A stretch of DNA of 64,000 nucleotides from Nocardia inohanensis NBRC 100128 (GCF_001612945.1 NZ_BDBK01000015.1:62001-126000); one strand, 5' to 3'; numbered from the stretch's first letter, positions 41,760 to 50,437 are shown. Notes: generated by a model not told the origin, from the letters alone. A program made the numbers and translations.

Positions 41760-44123
41760 GTGACTACACCTCAGAACCTGCCGGTCCTGTTCCTGACCGA
41801 TCCGATCGTGCTCCCGGGCATGGTCGTGCCGATCGAGCTGGATGAATCCGCGCAGGCCGCTATCGATGCCGCGCGTGCCGCCAAGGTCAACCAGGTGTTG
41901 GTCGCGCCTCGCCTCGACGAGGGCTACGCCTCCTACGGCGTGGTCGCGACCATCGAACAGGTCGGCCGGATGCGCGGCGGGGCTCCCGCCGCCGTATTGA
42001 AGGCGGAGGCCCGCGTGAAGATCGGGCACGGCGTGACCGGGCCCGGGGCCGCGCTGTGGGTCGAGGCCGAACCCGTCGAGGAACCGGCCGCCGACGGCCG
42101 GACTCGCGAATTGGCCGACGAATACAAGAAGCTGGTGATCTCGGTATTGCAGCGCCGGGAGGCCTGGCAGGTCATCGACGCGGTCAACCAGATGACCGAT
42201 CCGTCGGGGCTGGCCGACGCCGCCGGGTGGGCGCCCTACCTGAGCAACGAGCAGAAGCGGGAGGTCCTCGAGACTCCCGAGGTCACCACCCGTTTGACCA
42301 AGCTCATCGAGTGGACCAAACAGCACATCGCCGAGACCGAGGTCAGCGAGAAGATCAGCGAGGACGTCCGCGAGGGCATGGAGAAGCAGCAGCGGGAATT
42401 CCTGCTGCGCCAGCAGCTCAACGCGATTCGCAAGGAGCTGGGGGAGGACGAACCCGACGGGGCCGAGGACTACCGGACCCGCGTCGAGAACGCCGACCTG
42501 CCCGCGGACATTCGGGAAAACGCGCTGCGTGAGGTCGGCCGGCTGGAACGTGCCAGCGATCAGAGCCCGGAATCCGGTTGGATCCGGACCTGGCTGGACA
42601 CCGTGCTGGAACTGCCGTGGACGGTGAAAACCACCGACAGCACCGATGTTTCGGCCGCCCGCGCGGTGCTGGACGCCGATCACCACGGCCTGGACGAGGT
42701 CAAGGACCGCATGGTCGAGTACCTGGCCGTCCGTTCCCGGCGCGCCGCGCGCGGACTCGAGGTGGTCGGCGGACGCGGCTCCGGCGCGGTGCTGGTGCTG
42801 GTCGGCCCGCCCGGTGTGGGCAAGACCTCGCTGGGTGAATCGGTCGCACGGGCCCTGGGCCGCAAGTTCGTTCGCGTCGCCCTGGGCGGCGTGCGCGACG
42901 AGGCGGAGATCCGCGGGCACCGGCGCACCTACGTCGGCGCGCTGCCCGGCCGCATCGTGCGCGCCATGAAGGAAGCGGGATCGATGAATCCCGTTGTGCT
43001 GCTGGACGAGATCGACAAGGTCGGCTCGGACTTCCGCGGCGATCCCGCGGCGGCCCTGCTGGAGGTCCTGGACCCGGCGCAGAACCACACCTTCCGCGAC
43101 CACTACCTGGACCTGGATCTGGACCTGTCGGATGTGCTGTTCATCGCCACCGCGAATGTCATGGACACCATCCCCGGCCCGCTGCTGGACCGGATGGAAC
43201 TGATCACCGTCGACGGCTACACCGAGGCCGACAAGGTCGCCATCGCCCGCGACTTCCTGGTGCCGCGGCAGTTGGAGCGCAATGCCCTGACCGCCGAGGA
43301 GGTTTCGATCACCGAGGAGGCGCTGCGCGAGATCGCCGCCAACTACACCCGGGAAGCCGGCGTGCGGCAGATGGAGCGTCTGGTGGCGAAGGCGCTGCGC
43401 AAGGCGGCGACCAAACTGTCGGAGGGCGCGCAGGTGCCGCCGGAAGCCGAGCCGGGCGCGCTGACCATCGGGTTGGACAACCTGAAGGAGTTCCTGGGCC
43501 GTCCGCGCTTCACCCCCGACGGGGTGGAACGCACCGCCGTCCCGGGTGTGGCGACCGGCCTGGCCGTCACCGGCGCGGGTGGTGATGTCCTCTACATCGA
43601 GGCCAATGCCGCCGAAGGCGACCGTTCGCTGACCCTCACCGGTCAGTTGGGCGACGTCATGAAGGAATCGGCCCAGATCGCCCTCACCTACGTGCGTTCG
43701 CACCTGGAGGAGATCGGTATCGAGCCCAAGGTCCTCGACCGCAATATCCACATCCACTTCCCGGCCGGCGCGGTCCCCAAGGACGGCCCGTCGGCAGGCG
43801 TCACCATGGTCACCGCCCTGGTTTCGCTGGCCCTGGGCCGCCAGGTCCGGGCGGATGTCGGTATGACCGGCGAGGTCACCTTGAACGGTCGCGTACTGCC
43901 CATCGGAGGCGTCAAGCAGAAGCTGCTCGCCGCCCAGCGCGCCGGCCTGAAGACCGTCTTCATCCCGGCCCGCAACGAACCCGACCTGGACGAGGTCCCC
44001 GCCGAAGTCCTGGCCGCGCTGGATGTCCGCCCCGTCGCCGACGTGGCCGAAATCCTGGCCTACGCCATCGAACCGGTCATCGAGGAACACCTCGACCGCC
44101 CGGCCTTCGCGGCCAGCGCCTGA
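41760..44123 (+). CDS. lon: ATP-dependent protease Lon
   Basis: A 787-residue Lon protease that degrades damaged and regulatory proteins in the cytosol. Its N-terminal substrate-binding domain covers residues 1-190, followed by a long helical linker. The AAA module has Walker A GPPGVGKTS near 360 and Walker B VVLLDEIDK near 415. The protease domain has the catalytic serine in PKDGPSAGVTM (about 677) and the lysine in GGVKQKLLAA (about 720). The GTG at 41760 is preceded by GGAAGGGG eight bases away; an in-frame TTG six codons earlier is less likely. Confidence 0.97.
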   Translation: MTTPQNLPVLFLTDPIVLPGMVVPIELDESAQAAIDAARAAKVNQVLVAPRLDEGYASYGVVATIEQVGRMRGGAPAAVLKAEARVKIGHGVTGPGAALWVEAEPVEEPAADGRTRELADEYKKLVISVLQRREAWQVIDAVNQMTDPSGLADAAGWAPYLSNEQKREVLETPEVTTRLTKLIEWTKQHIAETEVSEKISEDVREGMEKQQREFLLRQQLNAIRKELGEDEPDGAEDYRTRVENADLPADIRENALREVGRLERASDQSPESGWIRTWLDTVLELPWTVKTTDSTDVSAARAVLDADHHGLDEVKDRMVEYLAVRSRRAARGLEVVGGRGSGAVLVLVGPPGVGKTSLGESVARALGRKFVRVALGGVRDEAEIRGHRRTYVGALPGRIVRAMKEAGSMNPVVLLDEIDKVGSDFRGDPAAALLEVLDPAQNHTFRDHYLDLDLDLSDVLFIATANVMDTIPGPLLDRMELITVDGYTEADKVAIARDFLVPRQLERNALTAEEVSITEEALREIAANYTREAGVRQMERLVAKALRKAATKLSEGAQVPPEAEPGALTIGLDNLKEFLGRPRFTPDGVERTAVPGVATGLAVTGAGGDVLYIEANAAEGDRSLTLTGQLGDVMKESAQIALTYVRSHLEEIGIEPKVLDRNIHIHFPAGAVPKDGPSAGVTMVTALVSLALGRQVRADVGMTGEVTLNGRVLPIGGVKQKLLAAQRAGLKTVFIPARNEPDLDEVPAEVLAALDVRPVADVAEILAYAIEPVIEEHLDRPAFAASA

Positions 44124-44169
44124 GGAAGTCGACAGTAGCAACTGAATAGCGAACGGGCCGTGCATATTT

Positions 44170-44185
44170 CGTTTCATGTGAAACA
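44170..44185. other. parS-like 16-mer (candidate ParB-binding site)
   Basis: CGTTTCATGTGAAACA matches the conserved bacterial parS sequence TGTTTCACGTGAAACA at 14 of 16 positions, including both GTTTCA/TGAAAC arms. It lies in the short gap between lon and the next gene, 37 bases before that gene's start. One mismatch is in the central CG, so binding could be weak. It could instead be an operator for the downstream gene. Confidence 0.35.
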
Positions 44186-44220
44186 TGCACTGCCCTTCGT
44201 CATCTCGTAGGGTGTGACCC

Positions 44221-44934
44221 GTGCTGACCGTTGCCACCTGGAATGTCCTGCACCGCACCCACGCCAACAATTGGCAGAGTGAAGTCGCGGAGCGTTGGCC
44301 CAGCGAGTCCGACCGGATCAAGGCGGTGACATCCGCTATCGCACAGCGAACCGAACGGGTGATCGCCTTGCAGGAGGTCAGCGGTGATCAGCTGGCCAGT
44401 CTCCGGCAGGCGCTGCCGGACCGGGCCTTTCACGTCCTGCGATATCCGCGCGTCCCGAAGCCCCGCCGCCCGGTCCCCTCACTCGCCGCAGCCCTCACCG
44501 ATGGCACCGAACAGCTGGTGCTCGTGGTGGCCGGGGAATCCCGGGAGGTCCTGGCCGAGGTCTTCGCGAACGATCACGGCAATGGTTCGCTCACGATCGA
44601 GGTGGACGGTGTGCTGATCACCGCCACCCACGTCACCGGTGACGGCCGCCGCGACCCGCAGTTCGCCCGGCTGGCGGAACTGGCCGGAAACGGCGAAAAG
44701 GCGGTCATCCTGGGCGATTTCAACGCTGACCGCCGGATGGTGGCCGCCGGGCTCGGTCCGGGATTCACGGTTGCCGAAGTGTCCGAAGCCATTCCGACCC
44801 GGCCGCGCACCGGCGACTCGAAGTCGCAGTACATCGACCACGTGGTGGTGCGCGGAATCTCGGTGCGCGACACGGTGGTCGAGGATGTGGCCGGAGTATC
44901 CGACCACAACCTGGTTCGCGCGACCGTCGGTTAG
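44221..44934 (+). CDS. Endonuclease/exonuclease/phosphatase (EEP) family protein
   Basis: A 237-residue hydrolase of the EEP (DNase I-like) fold, which cleaves phosphodiester or phosphate ester bonds. Motifs include TVATWNVLH at the N-terminus, ALQEVSGD (metal-binding Glu), ILGDFNADRRM (Asp/Asn), QYIDHVVV and GVSDHNLV with the catalytic histidine at the end. There is no signal peptide, so the protein should be cytosolic. The substrate is not clear. The GTG at 44221 is the start of the recognisable domain. Confidence 0.88.
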   Translation: MLTVATWNVLHRTHANNWQSEVAERWPSESDRIKAVTSAIAQRTERVIALQEVSGDQLASLRQALPDRAFHVLRYPRVPKPRRPVPSLAAALTDGTEQLVLVVAGESREVLAEVFANDHGNGSLTIEVDGVLITATHVTGDGRRDPQFARLAELAGNGEKAVILGDFNADRRMVAAGLGPGFTVAEVSEAIPTRPRTGDSKSQYIDHVVVRGISVRDTVVEDVAGVSDHNLVRATVG

Positions 44935-44943
44935 ACCCTGGCG

Positions 44944-44964
44944 CCGGGCAGCGTCGCCGCCCGG
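44944..44964. terminator. GC-rich hairpin between converging genes
   Basis: CCGGGC and GCCCGG pair around a nine-base loop between the stops of the EEP and AcuI-like genes. The stem is short (6 bp), so the call is tentative. Confidence 0.4.
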
Positions 44965-45957
44965 TCAGAACTCTCCGGCCACGCCGAGCACGGTGCGGCC
45001 GGAGTGTGTCCCGTCCAGGATGGAACGCAGCACCGATTCGGCTTCGGTGATGGGCGCATAATTCTCCAGCAGCGAGAGATGCTGGGGCTTGAGGTCTTTG
45101 GCGAGCCGGGCCCACAGCTCGCGGCGCGCGGCGATCGGGAAATGCGCGGAGTCGATGCCGAGCAGCGAAACCCCGCGCAGGATGAACGGCATTACCGTGG
45201 TGGGCACGGCGGGACCACCGGTCAGGCCCGAAACCGCCACCGCACCACCGTATTTGATCGCAGACAGGATGTGCGCGAGTGATTCGCCGCCCACGCTGTC
45301 GACGGCCGCGGCCCACTGCGCCTTGCCGAGCGGGCGCAGCTTCTCACCCTCGCCGGGCAGCCGGCCGATGACCGAACTCGCGCCGAGGGTGGTGAGCAGT
45401 TCGGTCGCTCCGAGCTTGCCGGTGGAGGCGACCACTTCGAAGCCCAGCCCGGCCAGTATGTCGATGGCCACCGTGCCGACGCCGCCGGTCGCGCCGGTGA
45501 CCAGCACCGGTCCGGCCTCCGGCGTCAGGTTCTGATCGAGCAGCGCCTGCACGCTCATCGCGGCGGTGAAACCGGCGGTACCCAGCGCCGCCGCCTCCCG
45601 CGGAGTCAGGCCGTCCAGCTTCACCACCCATTCGGCCGGCACCCGCGCGTACTCGGCGAACCCGCCGTGGTGCGCGACGCCGATGTCGTAACCGTGCGCC
45701 ACCACCAGCTCGCCCGGCACGAACTCCGGATCGTCGGAGGCGAAGACCTCACCGGTGATGTCGATGCCGGGAATCAGCGGATAGCCGCGAATAACGCCGC
45801 CGCCGGGGGTGATCCCGAGCCCGTCCTTGTAGTTGGCGCTCGTGAAGTGCACCTTGATCGTCACGCTGCCGGGTCCGAGGAAGTCGTCGCCGACCGTCTC
45901 CCGGATCAGGCTGATGCCTTTGTCGGTTTCGTGGGCCACCATCGCCTGGAACTCCAT
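44965..45957 (-). CDS. MDR-family oxidoreductase (acrylyl-CoA reductase AcuI/YhdH type)
   Basis: A 330-residue NADPH-dependent reductase of the zinc-free MDR type. Signs of the AcuI/YhdH group are FTSANYKDGLGITPGGGVIRGYPLIPGIDITG near the N-terminus, the cofactor motif VTGATGGVGTVAID, and no zinc-binding cysteine or histidine pairs. AcuI-like enzymes reduce acrylyl-CoA to propionyl-CoA. The specific substrate here is inferred only from family similarity. The gene is divergent from the alpha/beta hydrolase gene. Confidence 0.92.
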   Translation of the reverse strand: MEFQAMVAHETDKGISLIRETVGDDFLGPGSVTIKVHFTSANYKDGLGITPGGGVIRGYPLIPGIDITGEVFASDDPEFVPGELVVAHGYDIGVAHHGGFAEYARVPAEWVVKLDGLTPREAAALGTAGFTAAMSVQALLDQNLTPEAGPVLVTGATGGVGTVAIDILAGLGFEVVASTGKLGATELLTTLGASSVIGRLPGEGEKLRPLGKAQWAAAVDSVGGESLAHILSAIKYGGAVAVSGLTGGPAVPTTVMPFILRGVSLLGIDSAHFPIAARRELWARLAKDLKPQHLSLLENYAPITEAESVLRSILDGTHSGRTVLGVAGEF

Positions 45958-46025
45958 TGTTCGAGCATATGACTCGCGCTCGCGGCAGGGTGGTCTTCCT
46001 GCGGTAATGGGGGTGCGCGCGGGGC

Positions 46026-46042
46026 ATTACCCGACGGGTAAT
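46026..46042. promoter_or_regulatory. Palindrome in the AcuI/hydrolase divergent promoter
   Basis: ATTACCCGACGGGTAAT is a perfect inverted repeat with 7-base arms and the spacer GAC, midway between the two divergent starts. A further GGTAAT lies at 46003-46008. It looks like a repressor site for one or both genes; no regulator gene is adjacent. Confidence 0.5.
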
Positions 46043-46107
46043 CGCTTTCGTTCCCGAACGCTGCGAAGGTTGGTCTCAACAGCGAAACAGCAAGGAGCGC
46101 AGCAGAT

Positions 46108-46926
46108 ATGCCGACCTTCCAGACCACCGACAACACCGTCCTCGCCTACCAGGACTACGGCACCGGCACCCCGATCGTGTTCGTGGCGGGCTGGTCGCTC
46201 TACAGCGATATGTGGGAGTACCAGGTGCCGTTCTTCCTGGAGCACGGCTACCGCTGCGTCATGGTGGATCGCCGCGGGCACGGCCGCTCCGATCGCGCCT
46301 CGAACGGCTACGACATCGACACCCGCGCCGACGATCTGGCGGAGTTGATCGAACACCTGGACCTGCGCGAGGTCATCCTGGTCGCGCATTCGGCGGGCGG
46401 CGGTGAAGTGGTGCGGTACCTGAACCGGCACGGACAGGACCGGGTGCAGCGCATCGCCCTACTGGCGCCGGCGATTCCGTTCATGTGCCGGACCGCGGAC
46501 AATCCGGTGGGGGTGCCGATCGAGTTGCTGGAGGCGTCGAACGCGCAGCTGCGCGCCGATCGGCCGAAGTGGTTCGCCGATCGCGCGCAGGGCTACTTCG
46601 CCACCCATCTGGGCGTGAATGTCTCCGCGGCGGTCATCGACGAGGAGATGAAGCGCTGCCTGTCGGCCTCGCCGTATGCGGTCGATGTCATGCAGCGCGC
46701 GCTGTTCACCACCGATCACCGGGCCGACGTCGCCGCCGTCACCGTGCCGATGCTGCTGCTGCACGGCCTCCCCGACCAGTCCATCCCGATCGAGGTGTCC
46801 AGCCGGGAAGCGGTGAAACTGGCCCCGCACGCGGTCCTGAAGGAGTACCCGGACGCGGGGCACGGCCTCTATATCAGCCATGCGGCGCAGGTGAATTCGG
46901 ACATCCTGGAGTTCCTGAAGAACTAA
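46108..46926 (+). CDS. Alpha/beta hydrolase (non-haem chloroperoxidase/esterase-like)
   Basis: A 272-residue hydrolase with the motifs FVAGWSLYSDMWEYQ near the oxyanion hole, VMVDRRGHGRSDR, the nucleophile elbow AHSAGGG (Ser about 94), an aspartate in LHGLPDQSIP and a histidine in DAGHGLY. This is the layout of bacterial non-haem haloperoxidases and their esterase relatives. A good ribosome-binding site (AAGGAG) precedes the ATG at about ten bases. The palindromic repeat copy 2 starts just after its stop. Confidence 0.9.
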   Translation: MPTFQTTDNTVLAYQDYGTGTPIVFVAGWSLYSDMWEYQVPFFLEHGYRCVMVDRRGHGRSDRASNGYDIDTRADDLAELIEHLDLREVILVAHSAGGGEVVRYLNRHGQDRVQRIALLAPAIPFMCRTADNPVGVPIELLEASNAQLRADRPKWFADRAQGYFATHLGVNVSAAVIDEEMKRCLSASPYAVDVMQRALFTTDHRADVAAVTVPMLLLHGLPDQSIPIEVSSREAVKLAPHAVLKEYPDAGHGLYISHAAQVNSDILEFLKN

Positions 46927-46930
46927 CCCC

Positions 46931-47011
46931 GCCATCCCGGCATGGTTTCAGCCGGGATCCACACCCCAGCGAACCGTGTGGATTCCGGCCAAAAGCGCGC
47001 CGGAATGACGA
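46931..47011. repeat. Palindromic intergenic repeat, copy 2 (opposite orientation to copy 1)
   Basis: About 81 bases. The reverse complement matches the element at 27865-27945 almost base for base, except for the central region between the two hairpins. It fills the gap between the converging stops of the alpha/beta hydrolase and enoyl-CoA hydratase genes and may double as a transcription stop. Confidence 0.75.
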
Positions 47012-47018
47012 AGACGGC

Positions 47019-47801
47019 TCAGGCGAACTTCGGCGCCCGCTTCTCGACGAACGCGCCGATACCCTCGGCCCCATCGGCGGATTCGGCATTGCGGGTGATG
47101 AACGCCGCCTCCGTCGCCAGTTGCTCCTCCAGCGTGTGCTGCGACGACACCAGCAGCAGCTTCTTCACCGCCGCATTGGACGCCTTGGGCCCGGCCGAGA
47201 ACTCCTGCGCCAGCGCCTCGACCGCGCCGGTGAGCTCCGCATCGCCCACCACCCGATGCAGCAAACCCCACTCCAGCGCCTCGGCCGCCGTCAGCGTCCG
47301 GTTGGTGAGCATGAGCTCCTGGGTCTTGCGCAACCCGATGACCCGCGGCAGGTAGTACGACGCCCCGCCGTCCGGGCTCAGCGCGATCTTGGTGTACGCC
47401 ATGGTGAATTTGGCCGATTCCGCCGCCACCACCAGATCACCGGCGACGGCCAAGCTCATGCCCGCCCCCGCCGCCGTGCCGTTCACACCCACGATGAGCA
47501 GCGCATCCATCCGCGCCAGCGCCGACACCGCGTGATGCAGCGTGTCCGCCAGCTTCTCGATGAACTTCCCGGCATCCTCGGCCGCCGCCATCGCCCGCAC
47601 ATCCCCGCCGGCCGAGAAGAACTTCCCCGCCCCGGTCAGCACGACCACTTTCACAGCCGGGTCCTCCGAGCAGTATTCGGCGGCCCGCACCAGCTCCTCC
47701 GCCAGCGCCTGATCGATCCCGTTGGCCGCCGCCGGCCGGTTCAGCGTGATCCGTGCGATCGGCCCGTCGTGCTCGAACTGGATGTTCTCGTAACTGCTCA
47801 T
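47019..47801 (-). CDS. Enoyl-CoA hydratase/isomerase family protein
   Basis: A 260-residue crotonase-fold protein. It has the opening GPIARITLNRPAAANGI, the first oxyanion-hole segment KFFSAGGDVRAM, and the second, GTAAGAGMSLAVAGD, near residue 105. The acidic residue expected in classic hydratases at about 120-145 is present as SPDGGASYYLPRVIG. It could hydrate enoyl-CoA or isomerise it in fatty-acid or aromatic degradation. I chose the ATG at 47801 because the fold starts there. It follows the DNA polymerase gene by 29 bases on the same strand, so co-transcription is possible. Confidence 0.92.
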   Translation of the reverse strand: MSSYENIQFEHDGPIARITLNRPAAANGIDQALAEELVRAAEYCSEDPAVKVVVLTGAGKFFSAGGDVRAMAAAEDAGKFIEKLADTLHHAVSALARMDALLIVGVNGTAAGAGMSLAVAGDLVVAAESAKFTMAYTKIALSPDGGASYYLPRVIGLRKTQELMLTNRTLTAAEALEWGLLHRVVGDAELTGAVEALAQEFSAGPKASNAAVKKLLLVSSQHTLEEQLATEAAFITRNAESADGAEGIGAFVEKRAPKFA

Positions 47802-47830
47802 CGAGAGGGTGCCTTCCGTCGTGTACGTGT

Positions 47831-48919
47831 TCACAGCATCGCAAATTCGACTCGGACCCCGAGCAGGCGGATGGGGCGGTCCAGGTCGAAGGTGTGCAGG
47901 ACCTCGAGGGCGGTCCGCACGATTTCGTCGGTGGAAGTGCTCGGGTGGGGGAGTTTTCGCTGTTTGGTGCGGGTGTAGAAGGTTTTGGTGCGGACGGTGA
48001 CGCCGACCCGGCCGATGGCGCGGCCGCCGGCGAAGGTGTCTTCGGCGACCTGGGTGGCGAGGCGGGTGAGGGCGGCGTCGAGGTCGGCGAGTTCGGTCAG
48101 GTCGGTGGGGAAGGTCTCGGAGCGGCTGTGGCCCACGGGTTCTCGGGGTTCGGCGATATCGGTGTCGCCCGCACCGTGGCCGAGTACCCAGAGATAAGGG
48201 CCGGTATTCGGGCCGAATTCGGCGGCCAGCCGGTCGCGATCGGCGGCGGCCAATTGGGCGACGGTGTCGATGCCGAGGGCGCTCATCCGTTTCGCGATGC
48301 GCGGGCCGATTCCCCACAGCGCGCTGGTCGGGCGGTGCGCCATCAGCTGGGTCCAGTTGCCGGCGGTGAGCCGGAAGATCCCCGTGCCCTGCTCTTCCGA
48401 TTCGGGGGCGTCCGCGTCCCCGGCCTTCCCCACGGCTTTGGCGAATCCGGTGGCCAGCTTGGCGCGGGTCTTGTTGTCGCCGATGCCGATCGAGCAGGTC
48501 AGCTGTAATTCCTCGATGGCGCTGCGGATTTCGCGTGCGAGCGCCTCCGGGTCGTCGGTATCGACCGCCAGGAACGCCTCGTCGAAGCCGAGCACCTCGA
48601 CCCGGTCGGTGAATCCCCGCAGCACATCCATGATCTCCTCGGACGCCTCCGCGTAAGTGGCCAGATCCTGCGGCAGGAACACCCCGTCCGGACAGATCCG
48701 CGCCGCCGTTCGCAGGGGCATCCCGGCCCGCACCCCGTGCGCCCGTGCCGGATAGGACGCGCACGACACCACTTTCCGGGGCTCTCCCGGATCTCCATTG
48801 CCGCCCACGATGACCGGCTCGCCCCGCAGCTCGGGATGCCGCCGGAACTCGACCGCGGCCTGGAATTGGTCGAGGTCGACGTGCAACAGCCAGCGCGCCA
48901 CCCCTCCGTCATACCGCAT
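47831..48919 (-). CDS. dinP: DNA polymerase IV (Y-family, DinP/DinB2 type)
   Basis: A 362-residue error-prone DNA polymerase. The catalytic acids are seen in WLLHVDLDQFQAAVE (first Asp pair) and GFDEAFLAVDTDD (second acidic motif), with ASYPARAHGVRAGMPLRTA between. The little-finger domain ends in DRPIRLLGVRVEFAM. Similarity to M. tuberculosis DinP (Rv3056), as I recall it, is strong throughout. An 18-residue acidic insertion (ESEEQ...) interrupts the thumb region. The ATG at 48919 places it like the mycobacterial protein; an ATG three codons earlier is also possible. Confidence 0.93.
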   Translation of the reverse strand: MRYDGGVARWLLHVDLDQFQAAVEFRRHPELRGEPVIVGGNGDPGEPRKVVSCASYPARAHGVRAGMPLRTAARICPDGVFLPQDLATYAEASEEIMDVLRGFTDRVEVLGFDEAFLAVDTDDPEALAREIRSAIEELQLTCSIGIGDNKTRAKLATGFAKAVGKAGDADAPESEEQGTGIFRLTAGNWTQLMAHRPTSALWGIGPRIAKRMSALGIDTVAQLAAADRDRLAAEFGPNTGPYLWVLGHGAGDTDIAEPREPVGHSRSETFPTDLTELADLDAALTRLATQVAEDTFAGGRAIGRVGVTVRTKTFYTRTKQRKLPHPSTSTDEIVRTALEVLHTFDLDRPIRLLGVRVEFAML

Positions 48920-48952
48920 GGTCTGCATGAATGTCTTGCGCGGTCCATGAAA

Positions 48953-48967
48953 CAGAACTAAATTCTG
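48953..48967. promoter_or_regulatory. Inverted repeat between dinP and the divergent TetR gene
   Basis: CAGAACTAAATTCTG has 5-base arms (CAGAA/TTCTG) around CTAAA and ends four bases before the TetR start. Position and symmetry suggest autorepression by TetR, which could also affect dinP. Confidence 0.45.
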
Positions 48968-48970
48968 GTT

Positions 48971-49546
48971 ATGAAGATTCGAGATCGGTTGCTGTTGGCG
49001 GCCGAGCGGCAGTTCGCCGAGCAGGGGGCGCTCGATGCCACACTCACGCAGATCCGCGATGCGGCGGGGGCGAGCGTCGGCGCGTTGTATCACCACTTCC
49101 CGGACAAGGCGGACCTGTACCGGCAGGTGTGGGTGAACGCCCTCGAGGACTATCAGCGGCACTTCTGGGCCGCGGTGGGCGACAGCACCGGGGCGGAGGA
49201 CGGTGTGCGGGCGGGGGTGACCGAACATCTGCGCTGGGTGACCGAGAATCAATACCGCGCAAAGGTTCTCACCTCGGCCCGGCCCCCCGGCGTGCGCGAC
49301 AGCGATACCAACCGCGAATTCATGCGCGGCGTCGCACGCTGGTGGCGCACCCACGCCGGTTACGGCGCGGTCCGGGAACTCGATTTCGATTTGCTCTACG
49401 CGCTGTGGCTCGGCCCGGCGCAGGTATATGCCCGGCATTGGCTGGGTGGGGAATTCGTGAAGGCCCCCAGTGAAGTAGCTCCGCAATTGGCCGATGCGGC
49501 CTGGCAAGCCTTGCGCATGCCCGAAAACGAACAGAAGGGCAAATAG
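48971..49546 (+). CDS. TetR-family transcriptional regulator
   Basis: A 191-residue TetR protein. The helix-turn-helix is in LTQIRDAAGASVGALYHHFPDKADLYRQVW (residues about 25-54). It is divergent from dinP; the same neighbours (a TetR gene next to DinP) occur in M. tuberculosis, where they are Rv3055 and Rv3056. Two bases separate it from the thioesterase gene, so these two form an operon. It may control that operon and dinP. Confidence 0.9.
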   Translation: MKIRDRLLLAAERQFAEQGALDATLTQIRDAAGASVGALYHHFPDKADLYRQVWVNALEDYQRHFWAAVGDSTGAEDGVRAGVTEHLRWVTENQYRAKVLTSARPPGVRDSDTNREFMRGVARWWRTHAGYGAVRELDFDLLYALWLGPAQVYARHWLGGEFVKAPSEVAPQLADAAWQALRMPENEQKGK

Positions 49547-49548
49547 CG

Positions 49549-50022
49549 ATGCTGGAACTGAACCTCGACCTGGCGCGGAAAGTGCTTGCGGCGCAACCGT
49601 TCAGCCAATTGGTGGGCGCGGAGCTCACCGCATTCGGCGACGGCCGCGCCACCCTGGAGATTCCGATCCGCCCCGAACTGGGCCAGCAATTCGGCCTGGT
49701 GCACGGCGGCGTGCTGGCCTACGCCGCCGACAATGTGCTCACCTACGCGGCCGGAACAGTGCTGGGCGCGAACGTACTCACCGGCGGTTTCAGCATCACC
49801 TACCTGCGCCCGGCCGACGGCGTGCGATTGCGCGCCGAAGCCACCGTGGTCGATGCCACCCGTCGCCAGGCCGTCTGCCGCTGCGAGATCTTCGCCGAGC
49901 GCGCGGACGGCGAAGCGGTGGTGGTCGCGGTGGCGCAGGGCACCACGCGCAGTGTGGAGCGCGAGCTCAACGGGAACGGCGCAACCACTCCAGCGGCGAG
50001 CGATACGCATAGCGCGCCTTGA
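49549..50022 (+). CDS. PaaI-type hotdog thioesterase
   Basis: A 157-residue hotdog-fold protein. It has the motif GQQFGLVHGGVLAYAADNVLTYAA, which contains the catalytic HGG-loop of PaaI-like acyl-CoA thioesterases, and the strand TGGFSITYLRPADGVRLRAEA. It should hydrolyse an acyl-CoA. The C-terminal 20 residues are low-complexity and overlap the end of the LiaF-like gene on the other strand by 56 bases. Confidence 0.9.
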   Translation: MLELNLDLARKVLAAQPFSQLVGAELTAFGDGRATLEIPIRPELGQQFGLVHGGVLAYAADNVLTYAAGTVLGANVLTGGFSITYLRPADGVRLRAEATVVDATRRQAVCRCEIFAERADGEAVVVAVAQGTTRSVERELNGNGATTPAASDTHSAP

Positions 50023-50437
50023 CCGTTCCGGTCTCGACCGCGCCTTCGACGTGAATCATCGGCGCGCCCGGGAAGCGCGGCAGCTTCACCCGATTCGACA
50101 CCGTGCCACCGTGTTCGTTGCGCACATTGGCCAGGTCGACGCGCCAGCCGCGCGGGACGATCACCACGATCGCGCCCGCGCCGGCTTCGACGCGCAGGTC
50201 GATCTCCCGGCGCGTGCAGTGCGCATTGGTGAAATCGACGACGAGTTTTCCGGAAACCGCTTCGGCGGTAATGGTTTTCGGTACCGACCAAGATTTTCCG
50301 GTGCGCTGCGTCCCACCGTTCACCTGCAAGCGCAGTGGTGGGACGTCGGCCGGCTGTTTACGCCGGGCACCGAACATCCGCTCGATATCGTCGACGCGGA
50401 CGGCGGGCTTGTGCCGCTGTTCCTTGGTACGGGTCAC
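49967..50437 (-). CDS. LiaF-like C-terminal domain protein
   Basis: A 156-residue protein. The C-terminal 110 residues, from ITAEAVSGKLVVDFTNAHCTRREIDLRVEAG to the end, look like the beta-helical LiaF/DUF2154 domain involved in cell-envelope stress sensing. The N-terminal part is basic and has no membrane span, unlike full LiaF proteins, and DUF1707 is not recognisable. I chose the GTG at 50437 because GGAGGAG lies six bases upstream. The protein is probably soluble; its partner is unknown. Confidence 0.75.
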   Translation of the reverse strand: MTRTKEQRHKPAVRVDDIERMFGARRKQPADVPPLRLQVNGGTQRTGKSWSVPKTITAEAVSGKLVVDFTNAHCTRREIDLRVEAGAGAIVVIVPRGWRVDLANVRNEHGGTVSNRVKLPRFPGAPMIHVEGAVETGTVKARYAYRSPLEWLRRSR

